Made by a program: the position numbers and the translations under genes. The notes under the pieces were generated by a model. It did not search any database and was not told the DNA's origin. It saw only the letters and a list, made by a program, of their open reading frames with translations. Of a stretch of 64,000 nt of DNA, positions 16,875-26,858 are shown in pieces. This DNA comes from Caballeronia sp031450805 (GTDB lineage Bacteria; Pseudomonadota; Gammaproteobacteria; Burkholderiales; Burkholderiaceae), in contig NZ_JARTVY010000005.1 of NCBI RefSeq assembly GCF_031450805.1, forward strand, positions 1-64,000. The letters are read 5' to 3'. Every line of letters begins with the position of its first letter. Position 1 is the stretch's first letter.

Positions 16875-17459
16875 TCAAGGTTGCCGCTCTCCCCCGATCG
16901 CGTTAGCAATCTCCCTGCTGACCCGCCCCATCGCCCGGCTATGCGCCGCCACGAGCGCATCGAAATCCGGCCCGTTCACCGGTTCCCGCACGAGCGAACG
17001 CCCCGTCGCGCCCGGATCGTCCATCGTGCCGCGCACGCTCCAGCGCGCGTCGATCAACACTGCATCGCCCGGAATCGATTCGAACTGCTGGATATCGACA
17101 CGCACCCGCAGCGCCTGCGTTTCAGGAATCGCACGCGACGCCACCGCCACGCGGTCCGAGCCGAGCAGCAGCGTCAGATCGCCGGCGATCGCATCCGCGA
17201 TACTGCTTTTCAAAGGCTCCCCCCAGCGCGCATATTCATTCAGCGCCACTTCGTTGCGCGTGTTGCGCGTGACGATCTGCGGACGATCCACGAGATCGGG
17301 CACCGTCACCGGACCGACGATGACCGGCCGCGCCGGCGCGCGCGCAGCCGTCGCCGTGAGCGTGTCGTCCGCGCTCAGCCGATAGAAGCTCGCGCGCGGC
17401 GAAGCGCATCCGGCAATGACCGCCGCCGTCACCATGCAAAGGCACGCAGAGCGCATCAC
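16875..17459 (-). CDS. pqiC: PqiC-like outer-membrane lipoprotein (DUF330 / ABC auxiliary)
   Basis: A 194-residue lipoprotein, the outer-membrane partner of PqiB in envelope lipid transport. The signal peptide ends in the lipobox IAGC (Cys about residue 18). The family pattern follows: PRASFYRLSAD, VGPVTVPDLVDRPQIVTR, EYARWGEPLKSSIADAI and a C-terminal SRAMGRVSREIANAI helix. The start overlaps the pqiB stop by four bases. It is the last gene of the efflux-pqi operon and converges on the PAAR/M35 cassette. Confidence 0.87.
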   Translation of the reverse strand: MMRSACLCMVTAAVIAGCASPRASFYRLSADDTLTATAARAPARPVIVGPVTVPDLVDRPQIVTRNTRNEVALNEYARWGEPLKSSIADAIAGDLTLLLGSDRVAVASRAIPETQALRVRVDIQQFESIPGDAVLIDARWSVRGTMDDPGATGRSLVREPVNGPDFDALVAAHSRAMGRVSREIANAIGGERQP

Positions 17460-19057
17460 TTCTTGTCCTCCGGTTTCCCGCGCAGCAACGCTTCGGGATG
17501 CTCCTGCAGATAGTCCGCGAGGCTTCTGAACGACGCCGCCGTGCGCGTCAGTTCACGAATCGCCTCGGTCGTGTCCTGCTGCAGGCCCGAGCCGGGCAGC
17601 AACGTCGAATGCGCGGCGTCGAGCGCGGCGCGCGCGGCCATCAGTGTGGTCGCGGCCTGCGGCACGACCTGCGTGTCGAGGTTCTGCATGAGCCGGCTGG
17701 TACTGTCGAGCGTCTGCTGCGCGCTGGCGGTCAACTGCTCGATCGGCAGCTTGTCGATGCGCGTCATGATGCGGTTGATCGAATCCTGCAGCGAATCGAG
17801 CCCGCTCGGCGTCGTCGGCAATTCGGGCGGCGTGCGGCTCCAGTCGACGCTCGCCTTCTTCGCGTTCGGGAAGAATTCCAGCGCCACGTACAACTGCCCC
17901 GTCAACAGGCTCCCGGTGCGCAACTGTCCGCGCAAGCCGTGCGCGACCAGCATATCCGCGAGCGCCTTCGGGTCGCTCACCATGCGCCCGCCCTTCGGCC
18001 CCGACGCGAAGCGCGAGGTGAATCGCTCCGGATACAGCCTCACTTCTACCGGAATGCTGATCTGCCCCGTCGCCGGATTGAAGCGCGTGTTGATCGCCGA
18101 CACTTCGCCGATGGAAATACCCCGGAACTCCACCGGCGCGCCAATCGCGAGACCGCGCACCGAGCCCTTGAAGTTGAACACGTAAGTCTCGACGATGCGC
18201 TCCTGCACGCGCAACGCCTCGGCCTTCGTCTGAAACAGCGCGAAGCTCGTATCGGCGGGGGCCTGCGCCCAGTTCAGCGACACCGCGGGCGTCTCGAAGG
18301 CGAGGCCGCCGACCAGCATCGACACGAGCGATTGCGTGTTGACCTTGAGGCCGTCCGTGCCGAGCGTCACGTCGACACCGCTCGCTTGCCAGAAGCGCGA
18401 ATCCGCGTTCACGTAGCGGTCGTAGGGCGAATTGACGAACACGTGCAGCGTGACGCCGCTGCCGTCCTTGTCGAGCTCGAACGAGGTCACCTGGCCCACT
18501 TGCAGCCGGCGGAAATACACCGGCGTGCCGACATCGACGGAACCGAGGTCGGCCGAGCGCAGGATGAACTGCCGTCCCGGCACGTCGCTCGCGAATACCG
18601 GCGGCGTCTCCAGTCCGACATACTCGCGCCGCACGTTCTTCTGGCGCCCGATATCCATGCCGATATACGCGCCCGACAACAGCGTGCTGATGCCCGACAC
18701 GGAGCCGCCCGCCACGCGCGGACGCACGACCCAGAAGCGCGTGTCGTCGACGAGCATGTTCGCGGTATCGCGCGTGAGCTCCGCCGTCGCGACGACGCGC
18801 GTGTAGTCCTTCGACAGCACCACCGATTTGACGATGCCGATGTCCACGTCCTTGAACTTGATCTTGGTCTTGCCCGCTTCGAGCCCCTCGCCGGTCTTGA
18901 ACGTGATGGTCACCGTGGGGCCTTTCTCCAGCACCGTCTGCACCGCGAGCCAGATGCCGATCACCACCGCGACGGCCGGCACGACCCAGATCCACGGGAT
19001 GCGCCAGCGCTTCTTCGGCACGACTTCGGCATCGGGGATGTCGCCGGGGGTGCTCAT
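17456..19057 (-). CDS. pqiB: PqiB, MCE-domain intermembrane transport protein
   Basis: A 533-residue protein with one N-terminal membrane helix (about residues 22-42, WIWVVPAVAVVIGIWLA) followed by three MCE domains and a helical C-terminus. The MCE repeats are recognised by TGEGLEAGKTKIKFKDVDIG, PGRQFILRSADLGSVDVG and KGSVRGLAIGAPVEFRGISI. PqiB forms a long tube that bridges the periplasm for lipid movement. ATG 19057 overlaps the pqiA stop (ATGA); the frame extends further 5' inside pqiA but that is a shadow. Confidence 0.92.
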   Translation of the reverse strand: MSTPGDIPDAEVVPKKRWRIPWIWVVPAVAVVIGIWLAVQTVLEKGPTVTITFKTGEGLEAGKTKIKFKDVDIGIVKSVVLSKDYTRVVATAELTRDTANMLVDDTRFWVVRPRVAGGSVSGISTLLSGAYIGMDIGRQKNVRREYVGLETPPVFASDVPGRQFILRSADLGSVDVGTPVYFRRLQVGQVTSFELDKDGSGVTLHVFVNSPYDRYVNADSRFWQASGVDVTLGTDGLKVNTQSLVSMLVGGLAFETPAVSLNWAQAPADTSFALFQTKAEALRVQERIVETYVFNFKGSVRGLAIGAPVEFRGISIGEVSAINTRFNPATGQISIPVEVRLYPERFTSRFASGPKGGRMVSDPKALADMLVAHGLRGQLRTGSLLTGQLYVALEFFPNAKKASVDWSRTPPELPTTPSGLDSLQDSINRIMTRIDKLPIEQLTASAQQTLDSTSRLMQNLDTQVVPQAATTLMAARAALDAAHSTLLPGSGLQQDTTEAIRELTRTAASFRSLADYLQEHPEALLRGKPEDKK

Positions 19058-20340
19058 CGCGGCGTCTCCTTCGCATCGCTCGTGTCCCAGATCAGGCGCG
19101 GATCGAAGGACATCGCGGCGAGCATCGTCAGCACGACGACCGCGCCGAACGCGATCGCCGCCGGCCCCGCTTCGATCGTGGCCATCGCGCTGAATTGCAC
19201 GAGGGCGACGAGCACGGCGATCACGTAGATATCGAGCATCGACCAGCGTCCGACCATCTCGACGATGCGGTAGATGCGCGCGCGTTGCGTCGTGTACTGC
19301 GTCATGCGCAGATTGACGCTCGCCGCCAGATAGCCGATGGCGAGAATCTTGAGCATCGGCACGGCGATGCTCGCAATGAACACGATGATCGCGAGCGGCC
19401 ACGATCCGGATGTCCACAAATACGCGACGCCGCTCATGATCGTGTCCTTCTGCGCCCCGAATAGCGAACTCGTGTTCATCACCGGCAGCGTGTTCGCCGG
19501 TATGTAGAGCACCGCCGCCGAGATCAGATACGCCCACGTGCGCGAAAGGCTCGCCGGCTTGCGCGGATGCAGCCGCGCGCCGCATCGCGGGCAGCACGGA
19601 TGTCCGCGCCGCAGCGCGCCGCGCGTGGCGAGCCCGCAGTCATGACACACGCAGATGCCGCTCGACGATGCCGTGCGCCCGAGGAGCGGCGCACCTTCCG
19701 GCGTCAGTTGCGACGCCTTGTCGATGCCGCGCCACATCGCGCGCTCGTCGAACGCCGACGCCGCCGCGACGAGCAGCAGCATCAGCGCGGCGAGCGACCA
19801 TAGCGCCGGCCCCGTCACCACCGATGCGATATGCGCGAGCTTCACGACCGCGACGAGCAGGCCGAGCATCAGCACTTCGGTCATGCCCCACTCGCGCGCG
19901 ATCCGCAGCAGCCGGAACACCGCGTCGGCACGATACGGCCGCCGATGCACGTGCAGCGGCAGCAGCAGCCAGACCATGCCGAGCGCGTGCGCGGCGGGCA
20001 TCAGGATCGTCGTGACGAAAATCAGTGCCGCAAGCGGCCACATGCCGTCGCGATACAGCACGCGGACCGCGCCGAAGAGCGTCGTCTCGACGAGATCGCC
20101 CTTCACCGACAGCCCGACGATCGGAAATGCGTTCGAGATCAGCCACAGCACGCAGGCCGCGAGCGCGCAGGCGAGGGCGCGGTCGAAGCCGCGCGGACGC
20201 CGGCGGTACAGGACGGCGCGGCATCGGCAGCAGCGCAGCGCGCCGCCGGGCGGCACCGGATGCTCGTGCTGCAGCAGATCGCATTCGGGACACGCAATCA
20301 GGTCGCCGCGATCCCGCGCCGCCGCAATCGCCGTGTTCAT
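19054..20340 (-). CDS. pqiA: PqiA, inner-membrane paraquat-inducible protein
   Basis: A 428-residue inner-membrane protein with two homologous halves, each starting with a zinc-ribbon (CPECDLLQ with CCRCR; CVCHDCG with CCPRCG) followed by about four helices. The repeated core motifs ISNAFPIVGLSVKG and IPANTLPVMNTSSLFG mark the PqiA fold. ATG 20340 overlaps the stop of the outer-membrane efflux gene (ATGA). PqiA works with PqiB and PqiC in lipid transport across the envelope; expression in relatives responds to redox-cycling compounds. Confidence 0.92.
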   Translation of the reverse strand: MNTAIAAARDRGDLIACPECDLLQHEHPVPPGGALRCCRCRAVLYRRRPRGFDRALACALAACVLWLISNAFPIVGLSVKGDLVETTLFGAVRVLYRDGMWPLAALIFVTTILMPAAHALGMVWLLLPLHVHRRPYRADAVFRLLRIAREWGMTEVLMLGLLVAVVKLAHIASVVTGPALWSLAALMLLLVAAASAFDERAMWRGIDKASQLTPEGAPLLGRTASSSGICVCHDCGLATRGALRRGHPCCPRCGARLHPRKPASLSRTWAYLISAAVLYIPANTLPVMNTSSLFGAQKDTIMSGVAYLWTSGSWPLAIIVFIASIAVPMLKILAIGYLAASVNLRMTQYTTQRARIYRIVEMVGRWSMLDIYVIAVLVALVQFSAMATIEAGPAAIAFGAVVVLTMLAAMSFDPRLIWDTSDAKETPR

Positions 20341-21830
20341 TGCACGGTCTCTACCGGGGATGCAGCCGGCTTGCCGACGGCGGCATCGGCGGGCGTGGTC
20401 GCCGTCTGCGTCGTCATCTTGTCCGCGGCCATGACCCAGCCGCCGCCCATCGCCTTGTAGAGCGTGACGAACGACGCCAGCGCGGCGGCATGCGTCTGCG
20501 TCTCCGACAGTTGCGCGTTGAAGAGGCTGCGCTCGGCGTCGAGCACTTCGATGTAGCTCGTATAGCCGCCTTCGTAGCGCGCCCGCGCGAGCGTTGCATA
20601 GGTCGAAAGCGCCGTCACCTGGCGGCGTTGCACCTCCAGTTGCTGGTGCAGCTTTTGCGATTGAATGAGCGCGTCGTCGACCTCCTGAAACGCCACCTGT
20701 ATCGCTTTCTGGTACGAGAGCAGCGCCGCGCGTTGCTGCGCTTGTGCCGTCTGCACCTGGCCGGAGATGTTGCCCGCCGTGAAGATCGGCTGCGTGACCT
20801 GACCCGCGAACGACCACAGGCGCGCCGGCCCCGTGAACAGCGACGAGAACTGCGTGCTCGCGGTGCCGAGCAGGCCCGTCAGCGAGATTTGCGGGAAGTA
20901 GAGCGCACGCGCCGCGCCGATCAGCGCATTGGCCGCGACCAGGTCCTGTTCCGCCTGCAGCAGGTCCGGGCGCCGTTCAAGCAGGTCGGACGGCAAGCCC
21001 GCCGGTATCACCGGTGTCGCGAGCGCGCCGAGGTCGAGTCCGCGCACGATCGGGCCAGGATTGCTGCCGAGCAGGATGGACAGCGCGTCTTCCTGCTGCG
21101 CGATCTGCGTTTCGAGCTGGGGGATCGTCGCGAGCGAGGCTTCGTATTCGGACTGACTCTGCGCGAGTTCCATCTGCGAGACTTCTCCGCCTTCGAAGCG
21201 CAGCGTGAACACGTGCACGGATTCGGCGCGGCTTTCCGTCGTCGCCCTGGCGATTTCGAGTTGCCTGTCGAGGCTGCGCAGGTTCAGATACGACGACGCC
21301 ACCGACGCCACCAGCGAAAGAATCGTGGCGCGGCGTCCTTCTTCGCTGGCGAGAAGATTGGCGCGCGCCGCTTCCGTCAGGCGTCGGGTGCGCCCGAAGA
21401 GATCGAGTTCCCACGCCGCCGACACCGACAGTTCGAAACTGTTATAGACCGGTCCGACGCCGCCCGGCAACTGCTGGAGCGCCGGGATCGGCGAGCGTTG
21501 CCGCGACGCCGTCGCGCCCGCGCCGATCTGCGGAAAGAGCGCCGAGCGCGTCGTGACGAACTGGCCCATGAACTGTTCGACGCGCGCCGCCGCGATCTTC
21601 ACGTCCTTGTTGTTCGCGAGCGCGGTTGCGATCAGTTCGTCCAGCACGGGGTCCTGAAACTGCTTCCACCATTCGGTGTTGGCGGTATCGGCGACATCGG
21701 TGGCGGCGAAACGATACGTCGCCGGCGTCTCCACCGGCTGGCGCGAATAGTTCGGCCCGAGCAGGCAGCCGCCGAGCGATGCGGCGGCGAGCACGCCCGA
21801 CAGTGTGCGAAAAAACCGGTCGGCCCGCAT
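20337..21830 (-). CDS. Outer-membrane efflux lipoprotein (OprM/NodT family)
   Basis: A 497-residue outer-membrane channel for a tripartite RND pump. ATG 21830 gives a signal peptide ending in lipobox LGGC (Cys about 20), then LGPNYSRQPV, the classic NodT/OprM opening. Two outer membrane efflux repeats follow, with FELSVSAAWELDLFGRTRR and RRPDLLQAEQDLVAANALIG. It sits one base after the RND stop and overlaps pqiA by four bases, joining the efflux and Pqi modules. The frame extends 5' into the RND gene, but that part is a shadow. Confidence 0.92.
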   Translation of the reverse strand: MRADRFFRTLSGVLAAASLGGCLLGPNYSRQPVETPATYRFAATDVADTANTEWWKQFQDPVLDELIATALANNKDVKIAAARVEQFMGQFVTTRSALFPQIGAGATASRQRSPIPALQQLPGGVGPVYNSFELSVSAAWELDLFGRTRRLTEAARANLLASEEGRRATILSLVASVASSYLNLRSLDRQLEIARATTESRAESVHVFTLRFEGGEVSQMELAQSQSEYEASLATIPQLETQIAQQEDALSILLGSNPGPIVRGLDLGALATPVIPAGLPSDLLERRPDLLQAEQDLVAANALIGAARALYFPQISLTGLLGTASTQFSSLFTGPARLWSFAGQVTQPIFTAGNISGQVQTAQAQQRAALLSYQKAIQVAFQEVDDALIQSQKLHQQLEVQRRQVTALSTYATLARARYEGGYTSYIEVLDAERSLFNAQLSETQTHAAALASFVTLYKAMGGGWVMAADKMTTQTATTPADAAVGKPAASPVETVQ

Positions 21831-21831
21831 C

Positions 21832-24800
21832 TCAGCGCCCCTTGTCCGGAGCGGACGGCGTCGCGTCCGGGCCGCCGCCGTGAGCTTGCGCGGGCGCCGG
21901 CGCGGCAGCCTGGCCGGCCTTTTTCTTCTTGCGCGCGGACATCGTTTCGAGTCCCCAGAAGAACATCGGAATGAAGAAGACGGCAATGGCCGTCGCGCCG
22001 AGCATCCCGCCGATCACGCCGGTGCCGATCGAATGCCGGCTGTTCGCCGATGCGCCCGTCGCGATGGCGAGCGGCACGCAGCCGAGGATGAACGCGAGCG
22101 ATGTCATCACGATCGGACGCAGGCGTTCTTCGGCGGCGGTCATCGTCGCTTCGAACACGGACTTGCCCGACTCCACGTTCAGCACGGCGAACTCGAAGAT
22201 GAGGATCGCGTTCTTCGCGGCCAGCGCGACGAGCATCGTCAGGCCGATCTGGAAGTACACGTCGTTATTGAGCCCGCGCAGCAGGATGGCGAGCAGCGCG
22301 CCGAAGATCGCGAACGGCACGGCCATCAGCACGCCGAGCGGCAGGCTCCACTTTTCGTATTGCGCGGCGAGAATCAGGAACACCATGATGAGCCCGAACA
22401 CGAACACGAGACCCGATGTGCCGCCCGACTGCTTCGCCTCGAACGCCTCGCCGCTCCACGCGATGCCGTATTCGGTCGGCAGCCCCGCGGCGACTTCTTC
22501 GAGCGCCTGAATCACCTGGCCCGACGAATAGCCCGGTGCGGCGTTCGCGGTGATCTTCACCGCAGGGAAGTTGTTGAAGCGCGTGATGAGATCGGGCCCG
22601 GTCACGTAGCGCGTGTTGACCACGGACTTGAGCGGCACCATGCTGCCCGTCTTGCTCTTCACGAAAATCTGCGTGAGGTCCTCGGGTTTCAGCCGATACG
22701 ACGGCTCAGCCTGAAGGATCACCTGCCACAGCCGGCTCGAGCGGTTGAACTGCGAGACGTAGAGCGAGCCGAACATCGTCTGCATCGCGCTATAGACGTC
22801 TTCGACGGGCACGCCGAGCGTCTCGGCCTTGTCGCGGTCAACATCGGCGAGCAGTTGTTGCGACGACGCGTTGAACGTCGATGTGACGCCGGTCAGCTCC
22901 GGCCGCGACTTCGCCTTGACGACGAAATCCTGCACGACGCCCGCGAACTGCGAGATGGTCGTGTCGCCCTTGCTCTGTATCCACATTTCGGTGCCGCCCG
23001 TCGTGCCGAGCCCCGGAATCGACGGCGGATTCAGCGGCACCACGATGCCCTGATTGATCTGCGAGAGCGCCTTGTACGCATCGACGAGCACGGCGCGGGC
23101 GTTCTGCGTGCGGATGTTCGCGGACGTGTAGCGGTCGTCGAAACTCTTCAGCCCCACGAAGAACGTCGATGCGTTGTTCTTGTTCTGGCTGTCGAGCAGG
23201 CTGAAGCCGTCGACCGTCGCGATGCTGCCGACGGCCGGCTGCTTCATGAAGTATTCGGTCACGCGGTCGGACACCGCGCCGGTTCGATCGAGCGATGCCG
23301 CATCCGGCATGATGACCGCGCCGAGCAGATAGCCCTGATCCTCGGGCGGCAGGAATGCCGTGGGGATGTCCTTCATCATCACGACGGCGAGCGCGATCAT
23401 GCCCGCGAAGAGCAGCAGCGCGATCACGAAGCGCCGGATGATGAGCCGCACGACGCGCGTATAGCCGTGCGTCATCCGCATGAACTGGTTGTCGAACCAG
23501 CGGAAGAAACCTTTCTTCTCGTGATGCCCCGGCTTGAGCAGCAGCGACGCCAGCGCGGGCGAAAGCGTGAGCGCGACGATGCCCGATATCACCACCGATA
23601 TCGCAATGGTGATGGCGAACTGCTTGTACATCTGCCCCGTGATGCCGCCGAGGAAAGCCACCGGCACGAACACCGCGCACAGCACGAGCACGATGGCGAC
23701 GACCGGTCCCGCGACTTCGTCCATCGCCTTCTTGGCGGCGGCCTTCGGGTCGAGCTTGTGGACCGTCATGTTGCGCTCGACGTTCTCGATCACGACGATC
23801 GCATCGTCCACCACGATGCCGATCGCGAGAACCATGCCGAACAGCGTCAGCATGTTGATCGAGAAGCCGAGCGCCTCCATGCCCATGAACGTGCCGACGA
23901 TAGACACTGGCACCGCGAGCACCGGAATCAGCGTCGCGCGCAGGCTTTGCAGGAACACGAACACGACGATCACCACGAGCACCACGGCTTCGAAGAACGT
24001 ATGCACGACATCGGAGATGGACGCGCGGGTGAACTCGGTCGTGTCCATCGCGATCTGGTAATCGATGCCTTCCGGGAACGTCTTCTTCATCTCGGCAAGA
24101 CGCGCCCGCACCTGCTTCGATACGTCGAGCGCGTTCGCGCCCGGCTGCTGATACACCGCGAGCACCGTCGCCGACTTGCCCTGGAATCGGCTGCGGATCG
24201 AATAGTCCTTTTGCCCGAGTTCCGCGCGCCCGACGTCCTTCAGCCGCACGATGGCCGCGCCCCCGGATTCCGCCCGGATGATGATGTTCTCGAACTCGGC
24301 AGGCTCGGTGAGACGCCCGGTCGTCGTGACCGCGAACGACTGCTCGACCGGCGCGCCCGTCGGCGATTGTCCGAGACGGCCTACCGCGAACTGCTGGTTC
24401 TGATTGGCGACGGCGCGCTGAACGTCGGCGGCGGTGATGCCGAGCTGCGCCATGCGGTCGGGCTTGAGCCAGATGCGCATCGCGTAGTCCGGCGTGCCGA
24501 AGATGCTCGACTGATTCGCGCCGGGAATGCGTTTCAGCGCATCGAGCACATAGACGTTCGCGTAGTTGGCGATGTAAGTGGCGTCGTAGCGCTCGTCGGG
24601 CGAATAGATCGCGACGACCATCATGAACGCCTGCGACTTCTTCTGCACCTGCACGCCCTGCGCCGTCACCGATTGCGGCAGCTGCGGCATCGCGAGGTTC
24701 ACGCGGTTCTGCACGTCCACTTGTGCGAGTTCCGGGTTCGTGCCGATCTCGAAGTACGCGTTGATCGTGAGATTGCCCGTCGATGAACTCGACGAGCTCA

Positions 24801-25038
24801 TGTAGATCATGTTGTCCGCGCCGTTGACCTGCTGCTCGATCGGCGCGGCCACGTTGTTCGCGACGACTTCTGCGCTCGCGCCGGGATACGTCGCGGAGAT
24901 GGTGATCTGCGGCGGCGTGATGTCGGGATATTGCGCGGTCGGCAGCGCGAGCATCGTCAGCGCGCCGCCGAGCGTGATGATGATCGAGATGACCGAGGCA
25001 AAAATCGGGCGGTCGATGCAGAAATGTGAAATGTTCAT
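21832..25038 (-). CDS. RND multidrug efflux permease (AcrB/MexB type)
   Basis: A 1068-residue HAE1 family proton/drug antiporter. ATG 25038 begins NISHFCIDRPIFASVIS, a standard RND start. Twelve-helix architecture with two large periplasmic loops is evident. Proton-relay residues are present: the Asp-Asp pair in GIVVDDAIVVIENVER and the Lys in ALAAKNAILIFEFA. Typical motifs include TAQYPDITPPQI and GATAIAVFFIPMFF. It is the middle gene of an adaptor-pump-channel set. Substrates are not deducible; organic compounds and antibiotics are usual for this clade. Confidence 0.95.
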   Translation of the reverse strand: MNISHFCIDRPIFASVISIIITLGGALTMLALPTAQYPDITPPQITISATYPGASAEVVANNVAAPIEQQVNGADNMIYMSSSSSSTGNLTINAYFEIGTNPELAQVDVQNRVNLAMPQLPQSVTAQGVQVQKKSQAFMMVVAIYSPDERYDATYIANYANVYVLDALKRIPGANQSSIFGTPDYAMRIWLKPDRMAQLGITAADVQRAVANQNQQFAVGRLGQSPTGAPVEQSFAVTTTGRLTEPAEFENIIIRAESGGAAIVRLKDVGRAELGQKDYSIRSRFQGKSATVLAVYQQPGANALDVSKQVRARLAEMKKTFPEGIDYQIAMDTTEFTRASISDVVHTFFEAVVLVVIVVFVFLQSLRATLIPVLAVPVSIVGTFMGMEALGFSINMLTLFGMVLAIGIVVDDAIVVIENVERNMTVHKLDPKAAAKKAMDEVAGPVVAIVLVLCAVFVPVAFLGGITGQMYKQFAITIAISVVISGIVALTLSPALASLLLKPGHHEKKGFFRWFDNQFMRMTHGYTRVVRLIIRRFVIALLLFAGMIALAVVMMKDIPTAFLPPEDQGYLLGAVIMPDAASLDRTGAVSDRVTEYFMKQPAVGSIATVDGFSLLDSQNKNNASTFFVGLKSFDDRYTSANIRTQNARAVLVDAYKALSQINQGIVVPLNPPSIPGLGTTGGTEMWIQSKGDTTISQFAGVVQDFVVKAKSRPELTGVTSTFNASSQQLLADVDRDKAETLGVPVEDVYSAMQTMFGSLYVSQFNRSSRLWQVILQAEPSYRLKPEDLTQIFVKSKTGSMVPLKSVVNTRYVTGPDLITRFNNFPAVKITANAAPGYSSGQVIQALEEVAAGLPTEYGIAWSGEAFEAKQSGGTSGLVFVFGLIMVFLILAAQYEKWSLPLGVLMAVPFAIFGALLAILLRGLNNDVYFQIGLTMLVALAAKNAILIFEFAVLNVESGKSVFEATMTAAEERLRPIVMTSLAFILGCVPLAIATGASANSRHSIGTGVIGGMLGATAIAVFFIPMFFWGLETMSARKKKKAGQAAAPAPAQAHGGGPDATPSAPDKGR

Positions 25039-25084
25039 TGGCCTCTTCCGCTCGGCGTGGCGCCGCTGATTTCGTTCGGCTGGC

Positions 25085-26380
25085 CTATTGCTGCCGCTCA
25101 CCCGATGGCTTCGCGCCGCCGAGCGACGCCTGCGCGCCCGACGCCGACATCGCAGCGGAGGCGGGCGCGGCGGCAGGTGCGCCATCGTTCGGCGCGCTCA
25201 CGACGCGCACTTGCGAATCGGCGCCGACGCGAATCGCGCCATCGACGATCACGCGTTCGCCCGCCCTGAGACCGTTGGTGATGAACCAGTCGTCGCCGTG
25301 CCATTCGCCCACTTCGATGACCCGCTGATGCGGCTTCGACTGATCGTCGAGCACCCACACGAAGTGGCTTTTCGCGCCTTGCAGCACCGCGCGCTGCGGC
25401 ACGAGGATCGCGTTGGGCCGCAGCGCCCCCGACACGCGCGCCTTCACGAACTGGCCGGGACGCAGCGTGCCCTTCGGATTCGAGAACGATGCGCGCACGA
25501 GGAACGTGCCTGTCTGCGTGCTGAAGGCGGGGTTCGTGAAGTCGATGCGGCCGGTCTGCGGATAGACGGAGCCATCGGCCTGAATGACGGTCACATCGAA
25601 CTTGTTGTCGGGCGGGAAACGCAACTGGCCTTTCTGTATCTGTTCGCGATACGTCAGCAACTCGTTCTCCGAGATGCTGAAGTTCACCCACATCGGGTCG
25701 AGTTGATACACATACGTGAGCAGCCCCGATTGCGTCGGCGTCACGTAGCTGCCTTCCTGCACGCGCGCGAAGCTGGACAGGCCCTTGAGCGGCGAGCGGA
25801 TCGTCGTATAGCTGAGATTGAGCTGCGCGGTCTGCACTTCGCCTTGCGCGGCGATCACGGCGGCTTCCGCGCTTTTCTCGTTGCCGACGGCGTCGTCGAG
25901 ATCCTTCTTGCTCAATGCGTTCATCGCGGCAAGCGGCTTCACGCGCGCGAGGTTCTGCTTCGTGACCAAGAGCCGCGCCTGCTGTTGCGACAGCGCGCCC
26001 TTGGCCGTTTGCAGCGCGGCCTCGAAGGGGCGCTTGTCCATCAGGAACATGATCTGGTTGGCTTCGACGAGCGCGCCTTCCGTATACATGCGCTTTTCCA
26101 GGAAGCCATCGACGCGCGCGCGTATCTCCACTTCACGCGAGCTTTGTGTCTGCGCGGTGAATTCGAACTCCACGGGTGTCGACTTCGCGGCAACCGTCAC
26201 GACGGTTACGTCGACGGCGGCGCGGGGCGCTTCGGCGGGCGGCTTCCTGCAGGCGGCCAGCGAGACGAGGGCCAGCGCGGCGACCGGCAGACAGCGATGA
26301 GCGCGCATCCGCATCCGATGCAATCCCTGCGATGCCCGCGCGAACCAGCCATTCACTATTCGTTCCGACACCAACGCCAT
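25085..26380 (-). CDS. RND efflux membrane-fusion lipoprotein
   Basis: A 431-residue periplasmic adaptor. ATG 26380 has an excellent ribosome site (GGAGG 5 bases upstream) but gives a long 31-residue n-region before the lipoprotein signal; the internal ATGs at 26314 or 26308 give a more normal signal ending in LAAC. Domain order is usual: barrel-sandwich (REVEIRARVDGFLEKRMYTEG), coiled-coil hairpin, LNLSYTTIRSPLKGL, beta barrel and membrane-proximal domain (VPQRAVLQGAKSHFVWV). First gene of the efflux-pqi operon. No regulator gene of the TetR or LysR type is adjacent. Confidence 0.9.
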   Translation of the reverse strand: MALVSERIVNGWFARASQGLHRMRMRAHRCLPVAALALVSLAACRKPPAEAPRAAVDVTVVTVAAKSTPVEFEFTAQTQSSREVEIRARVDGFLEKRMYTEGALVEANQIMFLMDKRPFEAALQTAKGALSQQQARLLVTKQNLARVKPLAAMNALSKKDLDDAVGNEKSAEAAVIAAQGEVQTAQLNLSYTTIRSPLKGLSSFARVQEGSYVTPTQSGLLTYVYQLDPMWVNFSISENELLTYREQIQKGQLRFPPDNKFDVTVIQADGSVYPQTGRIDFTNPAFSTQTGTFLVRASFSNPKGTLRPGQFVKARVSGALRPNAILVPQRAVLQGAKSHFVWVLDDQSKPHQRVIEVGEWHGDDWFITNGLRAGERVIVDGAIRVGADSQVRVVSAPNDGAPAAAPASAAMSASGAQASLGGAKPSGERQQ

Positions 26381-26858
26381 GAGCGCCTCCCCCGTGGGAT
26401 GGCCGTAACCAGAGTGCGGGCGCATGATGCTGCGCTCGCCGTCGATTGCCCGCAATGCGCCCCGGACGTGTCGATGTCACCGGACGCGAGCCCCGAGCTT
26501 CGAATGTGCCGCCGCTGCCTCCGCTGCCTCCGTTTTCGATGATTTGCATGATGGCCAGAGACGCTTCCCGCGATCGGCTCAAGCGGTCATGCTTCGATGC
26601 CGTGCGCCTGACGAATCTACTAATAGCCGAATACCGATGAAAACGCCATAGGGTTCGTGAGCTTCCGCAGAGCGTGCGTTCGTGTCGATTCCTGAAACGC
26701 TGAATGACACCGTGAATGCTTTCTTGTCCGAAGTAAATGGTCTGCGCACGGGCGAGGATCGCGCGTCGCGCGCCGTGCGCGTTGATCGTCGCGCGCGGCT
26801 GTCCTAGACTGGAACGCAGTGCTGGCCACTGCGGCTGCATCCGGCAGGAGACAAGCCC
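26381..26858. other. Divergent intergenic region, no gene
   Basis: This 478-base gap lies between the minus-strand efflux operon and the plus-strand AI-2E permease gene. Only short frames without ribosome sites or coding character occur. It must carry promoters for both directions. A plus-strand candidate is listed separately; I could not define one for the efflux operon. Confidence 0.5.
26782..26810 (+). promoter_or_regulatory. Candidate sigma-70 promoter of the AI-2E permease gene
   Basis: TTGATC (26782-26787), a 17-base spacer and TAGACT (26805-26810) match four of six bases at each consensus hexamer. The start codon is at 26859 with CAGGAGA before it, so the leader would be about 40 bases. 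Confidence 0.45.

Noticed and set aside
17498..19228. 576-codon plus-strand open frame opposite pqiB
   Set aside because: Antisense shadow; no recognisable motif and Arg/Ala-rich composition.
21805..24786. 993-codon plus-strand open frame opposite the RND gene
   Set aside because: It is an antisense shadow of a certain gene in very GC-rich DNA; its translation is Arg/His-rich low complexity without any family features.
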